A stretch of 64,000 nt of DNA from Tanypteryx hageni (GCA_028673005.1 CM054116.1:26389840-26453839); one strand, 5' to 3'; shown: positions 50,385-62,049, numbered from the stretch's first letter. Notes: generated by a model from the letters alone, not told the origin. Made by a program: numbers and translations.

Positions 50385-51900
50385 TTCGGCGCGGTCAGTG
50401 CAGGGCCTGTTCGGAGCAGGACAGTTCGGCGCAGAACAACAACCGAACTCAAAACACAAAACATCTTTTCATTTGAAAAATTTCTTGAAGTTTAAAATAG
50501 TCTCCTAGATTTTCCATTTCAAAAACAGGTGTAAATATTTATAGTTTTGTTTCTCGAGAAAACATCGGGATAATCAAGCAAATTTTCTTTATAAAAACAT
50601 AAACATGAACTAATTCGTTTTGTAACTAAAATTTGTTGGTAGGAAATTGAAATTTTATTCTTCTATACATTCCTGAGATACATATAGACCCATTTCCAAA
50701 AGTATTCCAACAATTTGAGCGGCGTCGCTTTCGCGGCAGGCTGAATTTTAACTTCCTATCTACGTGATGTTATGTCAATCGGTGAATATGTATTCCTGTC
50801 GTGACGCCACCTCGGTCATCAAGGTTTATTATTGTATAAAATACGACGTATTCTTGTGTATCGACCGGAGTTAACAGAGATTATTCCGCGTCTTGGGCGA
50901 TCGTTTGAACGTACTATTATACGAGTAATTCGCCATTCTTATTTAACAGTCATTCTTCCATCATGATGATGGCGTAAGCAGGCCCATGGAATTGTTTTTT
51001 TTTGTTCAAGTGAGGGTTGTTGGGGGAGGGCAAAAGTAAACTCGCTGCGTAATTAGTTCTAACTAGTGGTACCCGCAAAAACTTTGCGAAGTCAGTCAGA
51101 AATCTGCATGTTTAAAATCACCATCGTTTAAAATGCACACATCCCACACGCAGTTTACTGAATAATAATAATCTTCAATTATTAACATTGCAACGTTAAG
51201 TTTGACGTTGGTACAACTATAATTTCTATACTTCATAAAAAGCGCGAAGCAAATAACGCAATTCTTTCGTCTATTTGAAGGCTTAATAGATGTTAATTCA
51301 ATCGGAGGCAACAATAAGGGTCGCCTTAGCAACACTCGGAAAGATACGAAAAAGCCATAAAATTTCGAAAAGAAATGCGTGTTTCTGAGAAGTTATTCCG
51401 TGTAAAATCAAAACATGGCAAGAATAAGATATTCTATAGTTTTAGCCGTCGAATAAAGTAAAAATGGAGAAATGCGGTCCATATTTACGTATTTTAATGA
51501 ATGAAAGAAATAAACCTTGCATCTTGAAAAATCAAAACTCCTGTGTAAACATATGGAAAAATACAATCATCTCCCGGAGTCGAATCCGGGACACATCTGT
51601 AAACGAAAATAGTTTTCCCGGGGTCTTCTAGTTGGCAGAAACAAAATGGTGTTTACAGTTTTTCTCTATGACAAACTGTTCAAGAGATACAAGGGGGGAC
51701 GGACAGACATTGAGTAATTATATATAAAGATTGGCAGAAACAAAATTGCGTTTACAGCATTTCTCTATGACAAACTGTTCAAGAGATATAAGGGGGGGGG
51801 GCGGAAGGAAGGACAGACGGACATACATTGAGTAATTATATATAAAGATAGTAGAAGTACGTGTACCTACTAGTTTGTGCGCCGAACTGGCCCATTCCCA
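50385..51900. mobile_element. Element bounded by inverted cagttcggcgc ends, containing nested repeats
   Basis: cagttcggcgcggtcagtgc at ~50391 and again cagttcggcgcagaac at ~50422 are matched by the inverted gtgcgccgaactggccc at ~51879-51895. About 1.4 kb lies between, including the interspersed repeat beginning at ~51060. This is weak evidence for a single element; it could be a composite. Confidence 0.4.
51060..51852 (+). mobile_element. Interspersed repeat, copy 2, with duplicated 3' end
   Basis: It begins actagtggtacccgc. From 51155 it matches 10784-11205. Its 3' end is duplicated in tandem: ttggcagaaacaaaat...ctatgacaaactgttcaaga...gagtaattatatataaagat occurs at ~51632-51732 and again at ~51732-51850. 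Compared with copy 1 it has a ~38-bp extra segment near 51205-51243 (tacttcataaaaagcg). Non-coding. Confidence 0.75.
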
Positions 51901-52005
51901 AATTGATCGCCCATTATATTCATAACAGTTCTCATCCGTGTAGTCTCCTCTCACGATTCCTGAAAAACGAACCTCGATTTCGATCAGTCATTTAACGTAG
52001 TATAT

Positions 52006-52280
52006 CAGCGGTGCCAAAACGATGAGTTATTCATTCAGCCCGTCAGGACATAATTGAGTATAAAATGAAATTAAGACATTTTGAAAAACAATATAATTTA
52101 TCTTTATCTCTATTGCCGTAATAAATGAATAAATTTAAAACAAATCAGGTAATACTGACTCCTAGCATAACCTTTTAGTTTTCTTACATTATTCTTCAGC
52201 TGTATTTTTGACTGCGCTTGGCCCGAGATGAGGGTGGAAGTAGGCTGTGGCCCTCGAGTCGAAAGGTTTGAGCATCATTG
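52006..52280. mobile_element. hAT-type MITE, 275 bp
   Basis: The left end CAGCGGTGCCAAAAC and the right end read inward CAATGATGCTCAAACC are diverged inverted repeats. Flanking 8-mers tagtatat (51998-52005) and aactatat (52281-52288) match at 6 of 8. Interior matching blocks include cagcccg and ggccctcgagtcg. Ends and duplication length fit hAT. Confidence 0.65.
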
Positions 52281-52289
52281 AACTATATC

Positions 52290-53225
52290 ACGTACTTTAT
52301 CATCGTGACCGCATCTTCCGATATAGATGGAGGCTTCAATATATACCTCAAAATTTCCTCAGTTAAATCCTTCGAATTATGCTTCTCAGGAAGCTTCGTT
52401 CTACCGTTCATTGGGTTTTTCTCTACCGGGAAGAATTTAAACCGGGGGAACGCATATCCCTGGGGGTACTTGCAGCGTTTCAAAGGGGACTGCGAAAATA
52501 TTAAAGATTATAATTTTTTCTTCGGCTTTTATGCGTGACTTTGTAATCAAAGACTGTGATTTTACGATTACTAATAACGTTATGAAACGTCATAGGGACG
52601 TTTTCTCAGGCAAAGGGGAATTGTGATAGAAAATTTTTTCTAGCGTCACGGTAAGTAAATCGTTAAGATATCTGTCGGTCTTTTTTAACGCAGAACTATC
52701 ATAAGTTATATTTAAAATGGAGTAGTATCACAGCGATTTTTTATTTGCATTTATAAACATCATTAATATATTTTAATATAAAGTGTTGTTCACGTCCTAA
52801 TTATTCCAGAATTCGCTTGGAGGAACGCGGGTATTTTAAAGTGCTCAAAGAGGTACGCCGTTAAGAAAAGGTTCAAGTCCCTCACTCTAGTGATACCCAA
52901 AGCAAATTCTTTAATACCGAAGTAACTATATCTTAATTCATAAATTAGTTTCAAGAATCCAGCTGCTCTGCACTGAACTATCCTAACTCGAGTATGACAC
53001 CCCTCTCTCTCTTGTGTATCCCATACTCGAAGCGCATTCGATCTTTGCATTAACCAAACAAAGGTAACACGTTTTTCGCACTTTTCCGGACCAATCTTCC
53101 TGTTAAGGCTAATTTCTCGTGCCTTCAACATCCACCGCAAAACTGAGGTATTTTTTCGTCCCGCACGTTTTATTTAAAAGAAATTATTTAAACGTTTTTA
53201 AAGTGTCCGCTAATCTATTTATTTA
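52290..53225. other. No gene recognised; 116-codon minus-strand frame unassigned
   Basis: The frame 52790-53140 (minus) contains FVWLMQRSNALRVWD and FLKLIYELRYSYFG. The spacing faintly recalls sequence after the reverse transcriptase domain of LINE retrotransposons, but no YADD box or other diagnostic motif is present. I leave it unassigned. Confidence 0.4.
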
Positions 53226-53229
53226 TTAC

Positions 53230-53738
53230 TAGATAAACACCCGGGTAAGAGTTTCAAATTTCTCACGCACATATCACTCGCTAATATTTTCATCCAAATT
53301 CAGGTACTCTCAAGATGAATGACTAATTTCCCCCCTTTATTGGTATGAAGAAATTAAATATAGATTCAAATTTGTCACCTCCCTCCCCCCAAGAAATCAA
53401 AGTTCTGGCAACGAGGTGCATATCCTTAACGTCTCTTTAGTATGTGCACCCAGTTTTAAGTCTCTATGTTTATTGGTTCAACATTGATATTGGTGGAGGA
53501 TTCATCAAAATCGGTCAATTAGTTGCTGAGATATCTTCAAGAAACCGAAATTTGGACCGACGATTCCATGGAGACCCCTCAGGCCCCCATGGGCTGATTT
53601 GAATTAATTTTGGCATGGAAACTCTCATGACTAACCTGAAGCTGCTGCCAAATTTTGAAGCTCCTACGTTTATTTTATGAAGAGTTACGACTGCCACAGA
53701 CACACACACACAGACAGCTTCTTTTATTATTATAGATT
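53230..53738 (+). mobile_element. Unclassified interspersed element, copy A (~509 bp)
   Basis: Head aaacacccgggtaagag, then aagaaatcaaagttctgg, ggtgcatatcc, gctgagatatctt, aatttggaccgac, gctgctgccaaattttgaag. Tail gactgccacagacacacaca, cttcttttattattatagatt. Copy B directly follows and shares both ends. Confidence 0.75.
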
Positions 53739-55606
53739 AGCGTAATTGCCCGGGCTCTGCTCCGGGTTTAGAGTTTAGAATTTTTCATACACACATCACT
53801 CGGTAAAATTTTCATCTCTACTCAAGGTACTCTCAAGGTAAGTGACTAATATTCTCCTACATTGGTATAAACAAATTAAATATAGACTCAAATTTGATAC
53901 CTCCCAAGAAATCAAAGTTCTGACACCAAGGTGCATATCCTAAATGTCTCTTTAGTATGTATACCAAGTTTAATGTCAAATGGTTGCTGAGATATCTTCA
54001 AACAGAGTGATTTTCGTCAAATTCGCCGTAGTATAATCGTATACTAATGTATTTGCTTTGAAATCAGAAAATTATTTTTCCTTATATTGTCGTAGCTCTG
54101 CTTTTTAGATCCGTTCTAAAGATGTTCATTTCGTCCTACAAACGAAATTTCTTATTGAAATTGGTTCAGCCAATATCTTTGAAATTCATAGTTACAGAAA
54201 AAGTCTAATCTTGATATTGTGGTAGCCCTGTTTAGTCGACCCTGTTATTTATATGAAAATTATGTATATCATAATGGGTTAAAATCCATACAGACAGCTC
54301 TCTAGAAATACGTATAGATGAACTATTATTTTACCTTTAATTGTGGTATCCCTGCTCTTAAGCTCCGCTTTAAAAATCTTGATTTCATTATGATATTTTG
54401 TAAAAATCTTATATATAAAATTTTGTTGGCATCCGTTAAGCCAATTCCTTCCAAATCCATAATTACCGAAAAAGTTTAATTTGTAATTGTGGCACCCCTG
54501 TTTAGTTGATCCTGTCCAAATATGCTATTAGGGTTGTGCGTGTGTGTGTGTGTGTGTGCGCGCGCGTGCGTGTGTCTGTACATAATAAATACTTTAATTT
54601 GGTTAAAATTGATGCGGACAGTTCAACACAAACACTTGTAAAAAGAAAATTTTTATTACTTTAACTGTGGTAGCCTTGCTTTCTATATCTATCCTAAAAA
54701 TCTTGATTTTGTTTTCTTATCTTGCACAATTCCTTCATACAAAATTTCGTTGAAATCGGTTCAGCCAATACCTTCCAAATTCATAATTACCGAAGTTTAA
54801 CTTTGCAATTGTGGCACTACTTAATTAATCGGGTCGAAATATGTCATTTTGATCATGAATTTATGTGAAAATTCTATGTACCAAATTTGGTTGAATTCGG
54901 TTTGGCCAATTCCTTCCAAATTCATAATTACCGAAAAGATTTATTTTGCAATTGTGGCACCCTCCGACGATCCGGTCCAAATGTGTCATTTTGACACGAA
55001 TTTATGTGAAGATTCTATGTGCCAAATTTGGTTGAAATTGGTTTGGCCAATTCCTTCCAAAAGCATAACTACCGAAAAGTTTTAATTTGCAATTGTGGCA
55101 CTTCTGCTTGGTCGATCCGGTCCAAATATGTCATTTTGGTCATGTATTTATGTGAATATTCTATGTACCTACCAAATTTGGTTGAAATCAGTTCAGCCAG
55201 TTCTTCCCTGATATATGCGTACGGATTGACGGACATTTCCGAAAGTTGGACCGGCCCCTCGAAATCGTGAAATTTGGATCGGCCCTTACATTACGATCCT
55301 TGGCCACGTACACCGATTTTATCCATTTTAAGCTCGAAAATGTTTCTCATCAAAACATTGATATTGGTGAAGGATTTATCAAAATCGGCCAATTGTTTGC
55401 TGAGATATCATTAAAAAACATAAATTTGGACCGACCGTTCCATAAGGCCCCTCGGGCCCCCGTGGACCGATTTGAATTATTTTTACACTGCAACTCTTAG
55501 GATCAATCTAAAGCTGCTGCCAAATTTTGAAGCTCCTACGTTAATTTTCTGAAGAGTGATGACTGCCACAGACACACACACACACAGCTTCTTTTATTAT
55601 TACAGA
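53739..55606 (+). mobile_element. Same element, copy B (~1.87 kb) with internal satellite expansion
   Basis: Head taattgcccgggctctgctc and the following ~270 bp match copy A; the last ~250 bp (from tttatcaaaatcggccaatt to ttcttttattattacagatt) also match copy A. Between them lie about eight tandem units of roughly 120-180 bp. They are marked by the motif ttgtggcacccctg or a variant at about 54083, 54215, 54341, 54481, 54660, 54805, 54945 and 55089, each followed by aaatttggttgaaatcggtt-like and ccttccaaattcataattac-like blocks. The frames 54849-55500 are translations of this satellite and not genes. Confidence 0.8.
54538..54578. repeat. (GT/GC)n microsatellite
   Basis: Alternating gtgtgt then gcgcgc, located inside one of the tandem units. 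Confidence 0.95.
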
Positions 55607-55609
55607 TTT

Positions 55610-56253
55610 TGAAATTGAAACAATAACGACGACAAAATTGCTGATGCTATAAGGATTCCCAGCCATTCAGCGATATCCACTACCGTTCAATATCCATCTG
55701 TCTACAAATAATCTGTGGATAAACCGTCGGATTGGCGCTCGGGGCAGCCGCTCGACTCGCTGGCATCTCGGACCCAATATAGCATAATGCGCGCAATTCG
55801 TATACATACAAATGTGTATTCTCCATGAAATGAGATAAATCGCAGATATTCTGTATCTCTCTAATACCACGATGGCTCGGATGAAAATACAAGAAATTTA
55901 AGGTCAGGGGAATGGAATTCTTTTATGAAGTACTTCCATTGCGATTCGGAATTATTCATCATGGGATCATACACTGTATAAAATTACTACATTAGGGATA
56001 TTAAAGAGTGTGCTTAATTGAAAAAGAACTGCAAAGCAGATACCAAAAGCGCTTTTTAGAAATTTCACGTAAAATTTCAGAATCTTCGACCTCATTATAC
56101 GAGTGTTGCAATTAAGAATTTCCTCTGGTTTTAATATACACACATGTAGCACTAAGTAAATAAATAGAATTATTATCAATTCACGATACAAAAAATTAAC
56201 ATATACCTATGCATGATTCAACAAACTTCGGATGTAGCGATCAAACTGCGTTA
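55610..56253. other. No gene recognised
   Basis: AT-rich unassigned sequence with short frames only. Confidence 0.5.
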
Positions 56254-56261
56254 GCATAGTG

Positions 56262-56723
56262 CAGGGGTGCCCATAACGTCGATCGCCGAGCCATTTATGA
56301 TCGATCTCCAGCGAAGTATTAAATAATTCGTTTACAGTCTACAAATCAACAAGTATATGAAATTTCTGATAAGAAATATTTTTAAAAAATATATAAATTA
56401 AATTAAATTAAATTAAAGCCTTCCATAAAACTAATAATATAGATTCCTAGCCTCCAAGGCCGGCTTGACGCAAGTGCCAAATAAAAAAAACGGGCCAACT
56501 GAAGTGTGACCGCAGTTACAAATTACTATGGTGTGCCATTAAAAATTTCAGTTTGATTGTTTGTTTAATTAACGTTTATTAAAAGTTCTTCCTGTGTATA
56601 TCATTTATTTTTTAAATTTGTGGAAAAAATACATCTCGGATGGGTAAGAGCAAAAAAAGTCGATCTTGACTGGGTAACCATAAGAAAAGTAGATCTTATA
56701 CAAAAAAACAGTGGACACTCCTG
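56262..56723. mobile_element. hAT-type MITE, 462 bp
   Basis: The left end CAGGGGTGCCCA and the right end read inward CAGGAGTGTCCA are inverted repeats. Flanking 8-mers gcatagtg (56254-56261) and gtatagtg (56724-56731) match at 7 of 8. Just inside both ends are gatcgatct/gtcgatctt-type blocks. No transposase. Confidence 0.85.
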
Positions 56724-56954
56724 GTATAGTGTAACACTGTTATAATTAGAAACATACATTTAGTATTTTTAAAAAACATTATTTAAAACATAACTCGCCG
56801 TAGATGAGCAGTTGTAATATGATCTTTATCTCTTATCACCCTTATCAAAAGTTAATTGGACCTGTATGCGCTTCCATTTTATTATTGTAGCAACATAAAC
56901 AAATCGAAACTTTACCTTAGTAACGGACCCATATACATAGTTTATAAGGGTTTA

Positions 56955-57025
56955 TTTTAATTAAATTTAATTAAATTTAATTAAATTTAATTAAATTAAT
57001 TAATTAAATTAAATTGATTTGATTA
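56955..57025. repeat. 10-bp AT minisatellite (aattaaattt)n
   Basis: About four clean units followed by degenerate aattaa repeats. A shorter related aaatt run is at 56397-56420. Confidence 0.9.
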
Positions 57026-57087
57026 AATTAAGACAAAAGGATAGACGGACAAACCCCAAACTCAACTGGGTTCTTGACTGTCACCAG

Positions 57088-57360
57088 CAGGGCCGTCTTT
57101 ATGGGGGGCTGGGAGGTCAGTCGCCCAGGACCACGCATCTATATGGCTCCGCGATTGTAGTTAGCTTACGAACTACTCTTACTTACTAGTCTTAGTAGAT
57201 AGACGTAACGAGCGTGGAACGTGAAAAAATTGCTCTAAATGTTTGTTATAAGACAGATATCATTTTTCTGAGTATGGGATAGAGGGGGCCCCGCGACTAC
57301 CACCTCGCCCTGGGCCCCGCGGCTACCGCCTCGCCCTGGGCCTCGCGGATCCTACAAAAT
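57088..57360 (+). mobile_element. hAT-like fragment with GGGCCCCGCG repeats
   Basis: It begins CAGGGCCGTCTTTATGGGG, the same terminus as 12693. It contains ctgggaggtcagtcgccca and, near 57285-57350, a tandem duplication of cccgcggctaccgcctcgcc. The right terminus was not found. Confidence 0.5.
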
Positions 57361-57364
57361 TATC

Positions 57365-59600
57365 CACAAAATCTTAGCTTCCCAACTCTTCACGTTGCTC
57401 CAAATTTTGCGCACTGACGGAAAAAGTGAAAATATAAGCGATATTTTTAAAAATCTTCTAATTTTTTCGAACATTTTTATAATAATAACATTCTAAAATA
57501 TTTCTTTATTACTGATAAAAGGTTTGTAAAGTGAATATTTCACAAATGATGCATTAGGTCAGTGATTCCCAAACATTTTGTAGGCCCAACACACTTTTAA
57601 AAATAAACAGGATTTCGATGACAAACAGACAGAGAGTGAACACGGCCCTTTACAGACCAAAGTGGTGGTAACCCTCTTTTCGGCCTTGGTGTCTCGGCAT
57701 TTACAAGTTTTAAGTACAGAACATATCATGAGGGGCATTGAATATCTTATTAGATTAATAAGAGCTATCTAATTCAAAAAGAATTTTCCAGATATCTCTT
57801 AAAACATAATTTGATTGACCGCAGACGGACGGACAGACAGTATTCATATAAGGGCGTTTCGGAACTAACACCATTTAACTAGATCTCATTATGTGATATA
57901 TTACTCTATATATTTTTATTTTGGGCTCTATATCGTTCCTTTTCGAGTTATCCTATGAATTAAATTATCTACATTACATTACTAGTTTAATAAGAACATG
58001 TGCGTTTCGAGAACACGAGAAAAAATTTCAGTTTTGCCAGAAAAGAGTGACGTTGTATTGTCGGATTTTGTTCAGAAATTAGTGACTTGCGAAATATTCA
58101 TGAATGTAGAAAGCCACTATGTGATTTTAATGACGAATGTATCTACTATGGAACGGATAGCAACAGCCTAAAAGATTGGCGTTTATCTAATATGTATGTA
58201 GTTGCATTTCGTTTCCTGAAATTTTCGAAATATTTCAGTCGAGTCTTCACATTTTTCTAATGAGCCTTGCGATCCAGTAGTGCAGGGATTCCCAAATCTT
58301 GCAGCGACCACCAACTTATTTTCTAGAATATCAAGAACCACTATATTTTCGCAAAAACAAAAATAATCGTAAATACTATTCAATCAACGCCAAAATTATT
58401 ATTAATACTCTTAAATGCGTTTAGAAAAAGATTACCGAAAATTTTAAATTATTGATGTAAGGAAAAGATTTTAAGAATTATAGAAAAGCACAGACTGCTC
58501 AAAAGTACGGTGGTACTCACGAGCACCAATTAGGAAATTCCTACAGAAGTAGATTGTGGACTGTACTTTGAAAACATAGCTAAGCATCGCTTTTGAATTT
58601 TCGCTTATGTCGCCATAGAATACATATAACTTTTCGCATGATATTCAAGAATTGATCCAATATGCTTGCAGTCGATATTATTTTGAAGTTATGCAGAGTA
58701 TTTTATAATATTTACATATAAGCCGCAATTTCAATATGTAAATGATTTTTATGTAATATGCCTAACGAGAAGATCTATATTTCTAACTATCAACTGTCCG
58801 TCAGCAATTAAGTAGTTCAAAGATAATAAATTATCAGGATAACCAATAGTTTATTCAATTTTAATGAATTATTTTGTTTTTATTCTAAATTCACTTTTAT
58901 CGTGATTTCACAATTATCAATTATTAATCGACATTTGTTTCTTATATATGATATTTCAAAATATTAATTTAACAATGCCATAAAACATTAACGTTCACTA
59001 AATGGAGCAATAAATGCATCAAATAAAGTAAAAAATTGTGCCTTCTTTCCCGTAAATTTACATATAATTTTAAATAAATATAAATAAAAATATCTTACAT
59101 TTCTTCCAGTTTATATTAAAAGGACGAAAGAAAGAAACTCTCTTGGAGCCGAGCTCTTCTTGTTAACGTACACTTGTAATAATGCTTCAAAATACATCAT
59201 GAGTAAATTCTGTAAGATTGTTCGCGATCGGTCTGACCCTTGTTGACATTTTCAAAATTTACATCCATACGTAAACAAATTGAACTCCATTTCCTTAGAA
59301 ACGCAATTTTCGTTTAGCATAAACGAACCTTTATGCCCATTAACAAATATAGAGCGTTTATTCGTCGATAGATGGCGAGAAAGATTATTTGATTGGATAA
59401 CCCAGTTAAATAAGGTGACCAGAGGTCCTTTTTTTGAAGATTTTTGCCCTCTTTAATAATAATATCCTCTTTTGAGATTTTGAAAATCATACAGACAAGG
59501 CAATAATATTTGCTGAAAATTTATGATTGTTAAAAATTTAATTATTATTAACTACCTTATTCTTAATCATTCTCATCTGATATTTTCGCAGGCTCACAAA
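57365..59600. other. No gene recognised; two hAT-like left termini
   Basis: CAGTGATTCCCAAAC at ~57561 and CAGGGATTCCCAAA at ~58282 look like hAT-type left ends of one family, both plus-oriented. Neither has an identifiable partner end. taaggtgaccagaggtcc at 59414 may be a third element end. Confidence 0.4.
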
Positions 59601-59634
59601 CGCTGAAAACGAATTTTAAATTTCCCGCAGTCCG

Positions 59635-59660
59635 TCACGTGATCTGGAAACCTATCGATA
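59635..59660 (+). promoter_or_regulatory. E-box and DRE motifs upstream of the Nudix gene
   Basis: The palindromic tcacgtga (59635-59642, E-box CACGTG) is followed by TATCGATA (59653-59660), the binding site of DREF in flies. Both lie 170-200 bp upstream of the proposed ATG, a usual distance for an arthropod housekeeping promoter without a TATA box. Function is inferred from motif and position only. Confidence 0.55.
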
Positions 59661-59833
59661 GTCACATCGGAATTTCATCCAAAAAAGGTTCTGTCCGGTT
59701 CGGTCATTTCCGGTCGAAAGTCAGACACACCTTTGAATATGAGGAATGTTGACGTTGACATTCCACGGAGAGATAATTAGTTTATCACGAGACCACTTTG
59801 AATTTACTAGAATATCTTTATCATCTTGTCATA

Positions 59834-61017
59834 ATGGATCGTGTAGAAGATAATATCAATAAAGTATTGAGTGGTGAAAGTTTTGAAGAAGAGAATCAAT
59901 ATTGTGACTTCACAATAGCAGACCAAAATGAAGCGACAGGTAAAAAAATCTCTTATGTATTGAACCACTTTGTCATCTCTCAGAATGTAATTGACTTGAT
60001 AAACACACCTGTTATGATTTTCGTACTACGGTGCTGGCGAATGTGTTACCTGCAAAATGCTTCGGCATCCAGTGTGTTATTTTAAAATATATTCTATTCA
60101 CAATAATTAATTATCATTTGTCATGCTTTCAACGAAACAAGCAATGCTTAAAGTTTATGCTTGTCAAGAAATATAACAAATATCTTTCCCAATTTTCTTT
60201 AGTTGCTAGAGGTGTTACCCCTTCCGTCCCATCTGATTTCGTTCCAAAGCTACATAAAACTATTTGTTATGTAGTGGCAGCTATACTAATAAATGACAAA
60301 GATGAGATTTTAATGATTCAAGAGGCAAAAAGCTCCTGTGCTGGTCAGTGGTATTTACCTGCTGGATGTCTGGAACCTAATGAAGACATTGAGGTAACAA
60401 TTTAAAAAAATTAAAATCGTCGTATTTGTATACAATATAAAGTATTCTAGAAAGTCAGCTCAAATAGTTACGATATCATAGACTTACACATATATTCTTA
60501 CGTTAAAGGATGCAGTAATCCGTGAGGTTAAGGAAGAAACAGGACTTGATATGCAGCCCACCACTCTGTTAATGGTACAAAGTACTGCTGATGGATGGAT
60601 GAGATTTGTATTTACCGGGAAAGTAGTGGGTAAGATTGCAATACATAATTAAACACAGGCAGTATGGAAGTTACTTGCCATGCAAAACTTGGTCACCTAT
60701 TTTTCTGATGATTTATATTGTAATACCTCATAATAATTATAATGCCATCTAAAACAATGAGTATTGTAATATCTTTAAACTTCATAGGTGGAAAGCTCAA
60801 AACACCAGCTGATGCAGATGACCATTCCATTCAAGCAAAATGGATTGCTAATCTTGATGAACTTAACCTAAGAAAGGATGACATATATCCAATTGTGGAT
60901 CAAGGACGTAACTATCTACATAACATAAAAAGGGCTGGAGGATCAGTTGTGGCGGAGACAAGAGAATTAGAGGGTGGGGAAGGTACGAAGTTAACAAATT
61001 TCACTTTTATAGCATAA
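59834..61017 (+). CDS. NUDT18: Nudix hydrolase, NUDT18-like (8-oxo-dGDP phosphatase type), four exons
   Basis: Exons: 59834-59939, 60203-60393, 60509-60629, 60788-61017. All introns are GT...AG and phases 1, 0 and 1 join without a shift, giving 215 residues. The Nudix box spans the exon 2/3 junction: G90, E96, then R104-E105-V106-K107-E108-E109-T110-G111-L112, a full match to GX5EX7REUXEEXGU. Before it, ICYVVAAIL (56-64), MIQEAK (73-78) and WYLPAG (85-90) are hallmarks of the NUDT18 branch, which in vertebrates hydrolyses 8-oxo-dGDP/GDP to the monophosphate. After it come [19 protein letters not shown] and IQAKW. Vertebrate NUDT18 is ~320 residues, so the C-terminal extension is missing. Either the arthropod protein is short, or a donor at 60983 (AG/gtacga) leads to exons not in this window. 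An in-frame ATG at 59798 would add 12 residues; I prefer 59834. No signal peptide or membrane segment; presumably cytosolic. Confidence 0.9.
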
Positions 61018-61123
61018 AAATCGAGTATGATGAAGAAAAAATATTTTATCTGTTTCTCATAAATGAAGTGTGGAGATAATATCAATTTCAAAAAGACATG
61101 TGCCTCTCCTATCACACACATTT

Positions 61124-61129
61124 AATAAA
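61124..61129 (+). terminator. Polyadenylation signal AATAAA
   Basis: The canonical hexamer lies 107 bp after the stop codon of the Nudix gene, supporting a transcript that ends soon after exon 4. In such AT-rich DNA a chance match is possible. Confidence 0.5.
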
Positions 61130-61323
61130 ATGTTTTGTTAAATGACTTGTTTAAGAAAATTCTGTCATTAAAGATTTTCACGATAGTGTTAAAATCCCAT
61201 TGAGAATATTGCAGGTGTTTACCTTGCCATTGCCTGTATTATTTGTTTTTTAAAACAAAAAGTCATTTGTTTACTAATAATTTTACCATTTCTGAATGAA
61301 TGTGTACCAAGGGTATTCTAAGG

Positions 61324-61931
61324 CAGTGCTTCCCAAACTTTTGAGCTCCACAGACCACTATAACAACCCTTCACGCCCTACGGACGACCTCATTTCTTAC
61401 ACAAACATACTTACTGTAACTACATTTAAGAAAAGAGGTTAATTGGGCACACATTATAGTATTTAAAATTTATTACTATATAATATTAAAATAAGCGCCA
61501 TTTTAGGATAAACATTGTAACAATAGAAGAATTAATGCTCAAAAAATTAACGTTATTGAAATATTTACACTATTACAGAACTCGTGATGCATATACAACA
61601 CAGTAGAAGCAATTCACACAGCTATGAGTGTTTTACTCCTCAAGAACAATAGCTAAAAGATTGCAAACAACTTATTCGACTACTCAGGCAATACTCATAG
61701 GTTACATAATAGAACAATGTATATGAAGCAAAATTTACAAATTGCCCCAGCATTTCAAAATGCATTGGCATACTCTGTATGCCAGCGTGCCTAACTAAGA
61801 GTTAATAAAGTATTAAAAACCTGTGATGGTGTAAGAGTTGATTAACTTGACTAAAAAAAATTCAACTAATATGCGGTTAATTCTAAAAAATTACATTTTG
61901 GAAACCTCGGACCATAGTTTGGGAAGCACGG
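61324..61931. mobile_element. hAT-type MITE, 608 bp
   Basis: The left end CAGTGCTTCCCAAACT and the right end read inward CCGTGCTTCCCAAACT are near-perfect inverted repeats. Flanking 8-mers ttctaagg (61316-61323) and ttctaagt (61932-61939) match at 7 of 8. No transposase. It starts ~300 bp downstream of the Nudix stop codon. Confidence 0.9.
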
Positions 61932-62049
61932 TTCTAAGTTGAAGCATAAATGTTCAGTAGCTGTGGAAAGTACACATATAGAGTAAAACTCCTGTATTAA
62001 TTTGTGTAGAGGGTGTAGTATAGAAGAGAGAGTATACGTATATACTAGG

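Noticed and set aside
50700..50960. Possible LTR (a TATA-like tgtataaaatacgacg followed by a GC-richer stretch)
   Set aside because: No second copy in the window, no TG...CA ends, primer-binding site or polypurine tract identified.
52790..53140. LINE reverse transcriptase remnant
   Set aside because: Only a vague resemblance; no YADD box or other diagnostic motif. A translated search against LINE proteins would decide.
54849..55500. Overlapping frames with similar repeated peptides
   Set aside because: They translate the tandem satellite units inside element copy B; unit lengths vary and the frame is not kept.
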